Assembly: GCF_016755875.1 (NCBI RefSeq)
Contig: NZ_BNED01000005.1
Span: forward strand, 3,203,001 to 3,267,000
Source: Streptomyces spororaveus
GTDB taxonomy: Bacteria > Actinomycetota > Actinomycetes > Streptomycetales > Streptomycetaceae
Direction: 5' to 3'
Length of the DNA: 64,000 nucleotides
Shown here one piece after another: positions 58,225 to 64,000 of this stretch (positions are counted from its first letter, which is position 1; every line of letters begins with the position of its first letter). The translations under genes were made by a program, and so were the position numbers. The notes beneath the pieces were generated by a model, which did no database searches, had not been told where the DNA came from, and saw only the letters and a list, made by a program, of their open reading frames with translations.

Positions 58225-59028
58225 ATGGCCGACAGCGTGCTCTACGAAGTGACCGACGGACTCGCGACCATCACGATCAACCGCCCGGACGCGATGAACG
58301 CGATGAACACCGAGGCGAAGGTCGCCCTGCGCGACGCGGTCCAGGCGGCGGCCGCCGACACCGCCGTACGGGCCGTGCTGCTCACCGCGTCCGGGAACCG
58401 GGCCTTCTGCGTGGGCCAGGACCTCAAGGAGCACATCGGGAACCTCGCCTCGGACCGCGAGACGGGCACCTCCCTGACGATGACCACGGTCGCCGACCAC
58501 TACAACCCCATCGTGCGGGCGCTCACCGAGATGCCCAAGCCCGTGGTGGCCGGGGTGAACGGCGTCGCGGCCGGTGCGGGCTTCGGCTTCGCGCTGGCGG
58601 CCGACTTCCGGGTCGTCGCCGACACGGCCTCCTTCAACACCTCGTTCGCCGGGGTGGCGCTGACCGCCGACTCCGGGGTCTCGTGGACCCTCCCCCGTCT
58701 GATCGGCGCCTCCCGCGCCTCGGACCTGCTGCTGTTCCCGCGTTCGGTCAAGGCCCAGGAGGCGTACGAGCTCGGCATCGTCAACCGCCTCGTGCCCGCG
58801 GACTCCCTGCACGCCGAGGCGGAGGCCGTGGCCCGCACGCTGGCCGCCGGCCCGACGGTCGCGTACGCCGCGCTGAAGGAGTCCCTGGCCTACGGCGCCT
58901 CCCACACGCTCGCCGAGGCCCTGGCCCACGAGGACACCGTCCAGACGCGCGCGGGGGCCTCCGAGGACCACGCCATCGCCGTCCAGGCCTTCCTCGCGAA
59001 GCAGCCGCCGAAGTACCTGGGCCGCTGA
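58225..59028 (+). CDS. Enoyl-CoA hydratase/isomerase family protein
   Basis: A 267-residue crotonase-fold enzyme. It has NRPDAMNAMNTE, FCVGQDLKEH (CoA pocket) and the oxyanion-hole loop AGVNGVAAGAGFGFALAADFR, where Asp/Glu positions fit the PaaG (1,2-epoxyphenylacetyl-CoA isomerase)-like subgroup. The C-terminal KQPPKYLGR resembles that of crotonases. It is likely to act in acyl-CoA degradation. ATG 58225 is chosen since it begins the domain and GGGGGAC is upstream. A TACCG operator suggests regulation by a TetR-type repressor responding to an acyl-CoA. Confidence 0.9.
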   Translation: MADSVLYEVTDGLATITINRPDAMNAMNTEAKVALRDAVQAAAADTAVRAVLLTASGNRAFCVGQDLKEHIGNLASDRETGTSLTMTTVADHYNPIVRALTEMPKPVVAGVNGVAAGAGFGFALAADFRVVADTASFNTSFAGVALTADSGVSWTLPRLIGASRASDLLLFPRSVKAQEAYELGIVNRLVPADSLHAEAEAVARTLAAGPTVAYAALKESLAYGASHTLAEALAHEDTVQTRAGASEDHAIAVQAFLAKQPPKYLGR

Positions 59029-59069
59029 ACGGTTCTCCCGCGTTCCGGCCGGGCCCGGGGGCGTCCGGG

Positions 59070-59648
59070 TCAGGCCGGGTCGCGGGAGACGCAGTCGGCC
59101 AGGTGGTCGTTGACCAGCCCGCAGGCCTGCATCAGGGCGTAGGCCGTCGTGGGGCCGACGAAGCGGATGCCGGCCTTCTTCAGGGCCTTGGCGAGGGCCG
59201 TGGACTCCGGCGTGACCGCCGGGACCTCGGTGACCGTCAGCGGGGCCGGGCCCGGCTCCTCGGGCGCGTGGGACCAGATGAGGGTGTCCAGCTCGCCCGG
59301 CTCCCACCCGGCGAGGACCTTCGCGTTGGCGAGGGTCGCGTCGATCTTGGCCCGGTTGCGGATGATCCCCTCGTCGGCCAGCAGCCGCGCGGCGTCGCGG
59401 TCGTCGAACTCCGCGACCGCCGCGATCGAGAAGTCGGAGAAGGCCTTACGGAACCCCTTGCGGCGGCGCAGGATGGTGATCCAGGACAGCCCCGACTGGA
59501 AGGCCTCCAGGCACAGCCGCTCGTAGAGGGCGTCGTCCCCGTGGACGGGACGGCCCCACTCGGTGTCGTGGTAGTCGACGTAGTCCGGCGTAGACAGCCC
59601 CCACGGGCAGCGCAGCAGCCCGTCCGCGCCCGCGAGCGAGCCGCTCAC
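59070..59648 (-). CDS. tag: DNA-3-methyladenine glycosylase I
   Basis: A 192-residue Tag enzyme. It shows RCPWGLSTPDYVDYHDTEWG, the helix-hairpin-helix region SWITILRRRKGFRKAF and GIRFVGPTTAYALMQACG, with catalytic-pocket Glu and Tyr in the family positions. It excises 3-methyladenine from DNA. Starts at GTG 59648, overlapping the stop of the DivIVA-like gene by GTGA. It matches Rv1210 (tagA) next to Rv1209 in M. tuberculosis. Confidence 0.93.
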   Translation of the reverse strand: MSGSLAGADGLLRCPWGLSTPDYVDYHDTEWGRPVHGDDALYERLCLEAFQSGLSWITILRRRKGFRKAFSDFSIAAVAEFDDRDAARLLADEGIIRNRAKIDATLANAKVLAGWEPGELDTLIWSHAPEEPGPAPLTVTEVPAVTPESTALAKALKKAGIRFVGPTTAYALMQACGLVNDHLADCVSRDPA

Positions 59649-59995
59649 CGCTCCTCGCCGCCCTTGGTGAGGTCGACGTGCCCGGGCGCGTCCGACGGGG
59701 CCGCCGCGGGCGCCGCCGCGGCCGTCAGCTGCGCGATGCGCGCGTCCCGCTCGGCCAGTTCGGCCGCGAGCCGCTCCAGTACGTCGTCCACCTCGGCCAT
59801 GCGGTACCCGCGCGGGGCGACCGGCAGCCGCAGCGCGTCGATGTCGGCCCGTACGACGGGACGGGTCTCCGGCAGGCCGTCCGCGACCCGGTCCGGCTCC
59901 GCTTCCGGCAGGACGGCCTCCGAACCGCCGCCGATCACCGCCAGGGTGACCGCTGCCACGACCACGACCAGCGCGATCATCAAGAAGAAGAACAC
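59645..59995 (-). CDS. DivIVA-like membrane-anchored protein
   Basis: A 116-residue protein with an N-terminal membrane helix (VFFFLMIALVVVVAAVTLAVI), a short linker and a DivIVA-type motif (DIDALRLPVAPRGYRMAEVDDVLERLAAEL, here split). It ends in a short coiled-coil. The frame opens at TTG 60001, but GTG 59995 with AGGGGAG 6 nt upstream is the better start. It is likely to localise with the pole or septum. Its stop overlaps the tag start. Confidence 0.8.
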   Translation of the reverse strand: MFFFLMIALVVVVAAVTLAVIGGGSEAVLPEAEPDRVADGLPETRPVVRADIDALRLPVAPRGYRMAEVDDVLERLAAELAERDARIAQLTAAAAPAAAPSDAPGHVDLTKGGEER

Positions 59996-60077
59996 GATCA
60001 ACTCCCCTGAGAGACTCCGGCCACCAGGTTAAGGTCGCAGGCGAGGCGCAAGGGCCGCCGAAGGAGGAAAGAGCAGG

Positions 60078-60938
60078 ATGCTGCGACTGGGCAGGCGCGA
60101 GTTCGACACCCACGAGCCGGTGATCATGGCCATCGTGAACCGGACGCCGGACTCCTTCTACGACCAGGGCGCGACGTTCCGCGACGAGCCGGCGCTGGAC
60201 CGGGTCGAGCACGCGATCGCCGAGGGCGCCGCGATCATCGACATCGGCGGCGTCAAGGCGGGCCCGGGCGAGCACGTGGACGCGGCCGAGGAGGCACGGC
60301 GCACGGTCGGCTTCGTGGCCGAGGTCCGGCGCCGCCACCCGGACGTGGTGATCAGCGTGGACACCTGGCGGCACGAGGTCGGCGAGGCGGTGTGCGAGGC
60401 CGGGGCCGATGTCCTCAACGACGCGTGGGGCGGGGTGGACCCCAAGCTCGCGGAGGTCGCCGCGCGCTGGGGCGCGGGCCTGGTCTGCACCCACGCGGGC
60501 GGCGTGGAGCCGCGCACCCGGCCGCACCGGATCGCGTACGAGGACGTCATGGAGGACGTGCTGCGCGTGACGGTCGGGCTGGCGGAGCGGGCGGCGGCGC
60601 TGGGCGTCCGCCGGGACGCGATCATGATCGACCCGGGACACGACTTCGGGAAGAACACCCGGCACTCGCTGGAGGCCACGCGCCGGCTGGACGAGATGAC
60701 GGCGACGGGCTGGCCGGTGCTGGTCTCCCTGTCCAACAAGGACTTCGTCGGCGAGACGCTCGACAAGCCGGTCAAGGAGCGCCTGCTGGGCACCTTGGCC
60801 ACGACGGCCGTCTCGGCCTGGCTGGGCGCGCAGGTCTACCGGGTCCACGAGGTCGGGGAGACCCGGCAGATCCTGGACATGGTCCGTTCCATCCAGGGCC
60901 ACCGCCCCCCGGCGGTAGCCCGCCGCGGCCTCGCCTGA
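60078..60938 (+). CDS. folP2: Dihydropteroate synthase-like protein FolP2
   Basis: A 286-residue TIM-barrel protein. The pterin-binding family motif reads NRTPDSFYDQG and the second motif reads IIDIGGVKAGPG instead of the usual DIGGESTRPG; SVDTWRHEV and DPGHDFGKN are conserved. The changed second motif matches the mycobacterial FolP2 branch, which lacks normal dihydropteroate synthase activity in biochemical tests. The ATG at 60078 is preceded by AAGGAGG. Convergent with a LOG gene. Its true substrate is unclear. Confidence 0.9.
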   Translation: MLRLGRREFDTHEPVIMAIVNRTPDSFYDQGATFRDEPALDRVEHAIAEGAAIIDIGGVKAGPGEHVDAAEEARRTVGFVAEVRRRHPDVVISVDTWRHEVGEAVCEAGADVLNDAWGGVDPKLAEVAARWGAGLVCTHAGGVEPRTRPHRIAYEDVMEDVLRVTVGLAERAAALGVRRDAIMIDPGHDFGKNTRHSLEATRRLDEMTATGWPVLVSLSNKDFVGETLDKPVKERLLGTLATTAVSAWLGAQVYRVHEVGETRQILDMVRSIQGHRPPAVARRGLA

Positions 60939-60956
60939 GGCCTTCGTACCAGGTCG

Positions 60957-60981
60957 GGCCCGGGCCGGTCGGGCCCGGGCC
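60957..60981. terminator. Palindromic pair between folP2 and the LOG gene
   Basis: Two copies of a 15-bp unit (60952-60966 and 60967-60981), each containing GGCCCGGGCC. The two inner 10-mers can pair with a 5-nt loop, so the repeat may act as a bidirectional terminator between convergent genes. Confidence 0.6.
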
Positions 60982-60988
60982 GTGGTGG

Positions 60989-61756
60989 TTACTTCCCGAC
61001 TTCCTTCGTCACCAGGGCGATCGCCTCGTCCACGTCGTCGGTGACGTGGAACAGGTAGAGGTCCTTCTCCGAGGCCTTGCCCTGGGCGATCACGGTGCCG
61101 CGCAGCCAGTCGATCAGGCCGCTCCAGTACTCCGTGCCGAACAGCACGATCGGGAAGCGCGTGATCTTCTGGGTCTGGACCAGGGTCAGCGCCTCGAACA
61201 GCTCGTCGAGCGTGCCCAGGCCGCCCGGCAGGACGACGAAGCCCTGGCTGTACTTCACGAACATCGTCTTGCGGACGAAGAAGTACCGGAAGTTCAGGCC
61301 GAGATCGACGTGCTGGTTGAGCCCCTGCTCGAAGGGGAGCTCGATGCCGAGGCCGACCGAGACGCCGTTCGCCTCGCGGGCGCCCTTGTTGGCCGCCTCC
61401 ATGGCCCCCGGACCGCCGCCGGTGATCACCGCGAAGCCGGCGTCGACCAGCGCGCTGCCGATCCGCACGCCCGCGTCGTACTCGGGCGAGCCCTCCGGCG
61501 TACGGGCCGATCCGAACACGCTGATCGCGGGCGGCAGCTCGGCGAGCGTGCCGAAGCCCTCGATGAACTCCGACTGGATGCGCAGGACCCGCCAGGGATC
61601 GGTGTGCACCCACTCGGAGGGCCCGGCCGAATCCAGCAGCCGCTGGTCCGTCGTACTGCCCGCCTGCACCTGGCTCCGCCTCCTCAGCACCGGCCCGAGC
61701 TGCTGCTCCTCGGGCCGACGACGAGCGGAACCCTCGGGACTGCCGTGGTTGCCCAT
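60989..61756 (-). CDS. LOG-family (TIGR00730) cytokinin riboside 5'-monophosphate phosphoribohydrolase-like protein
   Basis: A 255-residue Rossmann-fold protein. The LOG catalytic motif PGGLGTLDELFE and the upstream GGGPGAMEAANKGA region are conserved. These enzymes release free cytokinin bases or act on nucleoside 5'-monophosphates. The start at ATG 61756 (MGNHGSPEG) has GGAGGGAG upstream; the longer frame from 61801 lacks support. The neighbour dapE lies upstream on the same strand with a 64-nt gap. Rv1205 is the likely counterpart. Confidence 0.92.
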   Translation of the reverse strand: MGNHGSPEGSARRRPEEQQLGPVLRRRSQVQAGSTTDQRLLDSAGPSEWVHTDPWRVLRIQSEFIEGFGTLAELPPAISVFGSARTPEGSPEYDAGVRIGSALVDAGFAVITGGGPGAMEAANKGAREANGVSVGLGIELPFEQGLNQHVDLGLNFRYFFVRKTMFVKYSQGFVVLPGGLGTLDELFEALTLVQTQKITRFPIVLFGTEYWSGLIDWLRGTVIAQGKASEKDLYLFHVTDDVDEAIALVTKEVGK

Positions 61757-61820
61757 GCTGTGCTCCCTCCTGCTGATCGTTGGATCAGGGTAGGCGCACA
61801 AAGGTGACGAGAAGCGGAAT

Positions 61821-62900
61821 TCAGGAGGTCAGCCAGGCGCGGAGTCGTTCCTCGCAGTGCCGGATCGCCTTCGTCTCGACGCGCTCGTCGACCTTGTGCG
61901 CCAGCAGGGCGTCGCCCGGGCCGTAGTTGACCGCCGGGACCCCGAGGGCGCTGAAGCGGGAGACGTCCGTCCAGCCGAACTTGGGCATGGCCCGGCCGCC
62001 GACCGCCTCCATGAAGGCCTCGGCGGCCGGGTGGGAGAGGCCGGGCAGGGCGCCGGGCGAGGAGTCGTCGACCACGAACTCGGCGATGTCGCAGTCCGCG
62101 AACACCTCCCGTACGTGGGCCAGCGCCTCGGCCTCGGTCCGGTCCGGGGCGTAGCGGAAGTTGACCGTCACCGTGCACGCGTCGGGGATGACGTTGTTGG
62201 CGACGCCGCCCTCGATGCGGACCGCGTTGAGGCCCTCGTGGTACTCCAGGCCGTCGATGACCGGCTTGCGGGGCTCGTAGGCCGCGAGGCGGGCGAGGAT
62301 CGGGCCCGCCGAGTGGATGGCGTTGGAGCCCATCCAGCTGCGGGCGGAGTGGGCGCGCTCGCCGGCGGTGCGGAGCAGGACGCGCAGGGTGCCCTGACAG
62401 CCGCCCTCGACCTCGGCGTTCGAGGGTTCGAGCAGGACCGCGAAGTCGCCCGTCAGCCAGTCGGGGTGGGCGTCTGCGACCTTGCCGAGGCCGTTGAGGT
62501 CGGCGGCGACCTCCTCCTGGTCGTAGAAGACGAAGGTGAGGTCCCGGTTCGGCTCGGGCACGGTCGCGGCGATGCGCAACTGCACGGCGACACCGGACTT
62601 CATGTCGGTGGTGCCGCAGCCCCAGAGCACGTCGTTCTCGTCGAGGCGGGAGGGGACGTTGTCGGCGATCGGCACGGTGTCGAGGTGGCCGGCCAGTACG
62701 ACGCGCTCGGCGCGGCCGAGGTCGGTGCGGGCGACGACGTTGTTGCCGAAGCGGTCCACGGTGAGGTGCGGCAGGCCGCGCAACGCGTGTTCCACGAGGT
62801 CGGCGAGTACCTTCTCGTCGCCGCTCACGGACGGAATGTCGACGAGCCGGGCGGTCAGCTCGGCGGCGTCCAGGGTGAGGTCCAGCTCGGATTCGGACAT
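61821..62900 (-). CDS. dapE: Succinyl-diaminopimelate desuccinylase
   Basis: A 359-residue M20 metallohydrolase. The zinc ligands are in LAGHLDTVP (His and Asp), the bridging Asp in GTTDMKSG, YDQEEVA with Glu-Glu, Glu in LLEPSNAEVEGG and a C-terminal His in LLAHKVDE. It removes succinate in the meso-diaminopimelate and lysine pathway, needed for cell-wall peptidoglycan. ATG 62900 is 7 nt after a -10 box, TAGGGT, so the transcript is probably leaderless. Matches Rv1202. Confidence 0.94.
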   Translation of the reverse strand: MSESELDLTLDAAELTARLVDIPSVSGDEKVLADLVEHALRGLPHLTVDRFGNNVVARTDLGRAERVVLAGHLDTVPIADNVPSRLDENDVLWGCGTTDMKSGVAVQLRIAATVPEPNRDLTFVFYDQEEVAADLNGLGKVADAHPDWLTGDFAVLLEPSNAEVEGGCQGTLRVLLRTAGERAHSARSWMGSNAIHSAGPILARLAAYEPRKPVIDGLEYHEGLNAVRIEGGVANNVIPDACTVTVNFRYAPDRTEAEALAHVREVFADCDIAEFVVDDSSPGALPGLSHPAAEAFMEAVGGRAMPKFGWTDVSRFSALGVPAVNYGPGDALLAHKVDERVETKAIRHCEERLRAWLTS

Positions 62901-62907
62901 GGAACTG

Positions 62908-62913
62908 ACCCTA
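62908..62913 (-). promoter_or_regulatory. -10 box for dapE
   Basis: TAGGGT on the minus strand, 7 nt before the ATG at 62900; leaderless-type spacing. Confidence 0.5.
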
Positions 62914-62974
62914 ACGCCCCGGGATGCGGCGAAGGCCCGTACGTCCGGCCGGTGGACGCGTCATATGCCTCAAG

Positions 62975-62980
62975 TACGGT
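62975..62980 (+). promoter_or_regulatory. -10 box for the lysozyme-fold protein
   Basis: TACGGT, 7 nt before the GTG at 62988; leaderless-type spacing. It is divergent from the dapE promoter. Confidence 0.45.
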
Positions 62981-62987
62981 GGGCCGC

Positions 62988-63965
62988 GTGTCCGAGACCC
63001 GTGATCCCCGTCCTCGTCGCCGCCGGCTACTCCGGGCGGTCGTCGGCCTGCTCGTTCTCCTCGCGGTGATCGGGTACTTCGCCGTGCAGCGCGACTCGAA
63101 CGGTGGCGGCGGTGCCCCGTTCTGCGTGGCCAGCGCGGACCCGGTCGGGGAAGAGGAAACCTCTGAATCGTACGAAATGTCTCCGGAGCAGGCGGCGAAC
63201 GCGGCGACGATAGCCGCCGTCGGCGTCGCCAAGGGCCTGCCGGACCGGGCGGTGACCATCGCGCTGGCGACCGCCATGCAGGAGTCCGCGCTGCGCAATC
63301 TCGATCACGGCGACCGTGACTCGCTGGGCCTCTTCCAGCAGCGGCCGTCGATGGGCTGGGGCACTCCGGCGCAGATCACGGACCCGGTCTACTCGGCCGG
63401 GATCTTCTACGACCACCTCGTCGACGTGCCGGGCTACTCGCGGCTGCCGCTGACGGTGGCCGCGCAGAAGGTGCAGCGCAGCGGGTTCCCGCAGGCGTAC
63501 GCCAAGCACGAGCCGGACGCGATCGTGCTGACGGCGGCCTTCGCCGGCGGCGGCTCCGTGAACTGCGGCGGGCCCGCGCCCACCGGGCCGGGCGACCCCG
63601 AGCGGGTACGGGCCGACCTGATCCGGATCTTCGGCAAGGACGGGATGCACACCATGCCCCCGCAGGGCGGCAGGGCCGGCCGGAACGCCGGCGGCGGGCA
63701 GGTCGTGCCGGAGCCCGAGGTCACCCTGGTGGAGAAGGGGGGCGGCGGCGAGGCCGCGACGCGCCGCAGCCGGGCGATGGCCCACTGGGCGGTGGCCCAC
63801 TCCAAGGAGATGGGCATCTCCCGGGTGTCGTACGGCCGGCACGGCTGGATCGCCGGCAAGGACCGGGGGCGCTGGCAGGACAAGAGCGGGGCGAGGACGA
63901 AGGACGGCGCCAAGGACCCGCACACCGCGGAGCCGGGCGAGGTCCGGATCTTCATGACCCGCTGA
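62988..63965 (+). CDS. Membrane-anchored lysozyme-like/transglycosylase-fold protein
   Basis: A 325-residue protein. A basic N-terminus and one membrane helix (LLRAVVGLLVLLAVIGYFAV, about 14-33) precede an extracellular helical domain with a lysozyme-like core: LATAMQESALRNLDHGD (catalytic Glu candidate in MQESAL), SLGLFQQRPSMGWGTPAQI and YDHLVDVPGYSRLPL. The C-terminal 100 residues form a mixed, likely substrate-binding region. Databases often call such proteins heavy-metal transporter, which the sequence does not support. It likely acts on peptidoglycan. Starts at GTG 62988. Confidence 0.75.
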   Translation: MSETRDPRPRRRRLLRAVVGLLVLLAVIGYFAVQRDSNGGGGAPFCVASADPVGEEETSESYEMSPEQAANAATIAAVGVAKGLPDRAVTIALATAMQESALRNLDHGDRDSLGLFQQRPSMGWGTPAQITDPVYSAGIFYDHLVDVPGYSRLPLTVAAQKVQRSGFPQAYAKHEPDAIVLTAAFAGGGSVNCGGPAPTGPGDPERVRADLIRIFGKDGMHTMPPQGGRAGRNAGGGQVVPEPEVTLVEKGGGGEAATRRSRAMAHWAVAHSKEMGISRVSYGRHGWIAGKDRGRWQDKSGARTKDGAKDPHTAEPGEVRIFMTR

Positions 63966-64000
63966 TCCCCGCTGATCCCCGGCGGTCCCGCCGGTCCCCG

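Noticed and set aside
1..64000. CRISPR arrays, insertion sequences, rRNA, prophage genes
   Set aside because: No regularly spaced repeat array, transposase, integrase, terminal inverted repeats or rRNA-like stretch was seen in the window.

Overview
This 64 kb window looks like chromosomal DNA from a Streptomyces or a very close relative. G+C is very high, coding third positions are almost all G or C, GTG starts are common, and the gene set is typical of the genus: a WblC/WhiB7 regulator, a mycoredoxin, paired UvrD/RecB-type helicase-nucleases, a Spherulin-4 protein, and DUF3107, DUF3117 and DUF3152 proteins. I see no rRNA, complete tRNA, CRISPR array, insertion sequence, prophage or integration site. 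The region reads as core genome.

Layout, left part (1-41.3 kb): an ABC1/UbiB-type kinase cut by the window edge; a small zinc-ribbon gene; wblC with a long attenuator leader; uvrD2; mrx1; nudC; an M20 peptidase; adnB and adnA; an alkyltransferase-like protein; a pseudokinase-flippase fusion; a SUKH-4-like protein; a secreted tripeptidyl-aminopeptidase-like lipoprotein; moeZ; a four-gene exopolysaccharide-like operon (PelF-like glycosyltransferase, membrane protein, epimerase, Spherulin-4 hydrolase); a dipeptide ABC transporter operon behind a short leader peptide; a DUF3152 metalloprotease; an alpha/beta hydrolase; a TetR regulator; DUF3107; a ferritin-like protein; and a DEAD-box RNA helicase that appears to start at CTG. 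From memory, much of this follows Mycobacterium tuberculosis Rv3197-Rv3211, a conserved DNA-repair and antibiotic-stress neighbourhood.

Middle (41.3-45.5 kb): a hydrolase, a 50-residue protein, MarC, a PHP phosphoesterase, a zinc-ribbon protein and a SUFU-domain protein.

Right part (45.5-64 kb): corA, a soluble MgtE-like protein, a DUF1003 protein, mrp, tatB, htrA, a ZAS anti-sigma factor, an ECF sigma factor, an O-methyltransferase, a PAP2-like membrane protein, DUF3117, an enoyl-CoA hydratase, tag, a DivIVA-like protein, folP2, a LOG-family protein, dapE and a membrane-anchored lysozyme-fold protein. This mirrors M. tuberculosis Rv1202-Rv1239c, including the SigE-RseA-HtrA-TatB envelope-stress unit.

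The most interesting signals are regulatory: the wblC promoter, leader ORF and terminator; a possible leaderless leader peptide before the peptide transporter; structured leaders before the DEAD-box helicase and corA; and many -10 boxes 6-7 nt upstream of start codons, which implies leaderless mRNAs. The best candidate for an under-described system is the PelF-like/Spherulin-4 operon at 23.1-27.6 kb.
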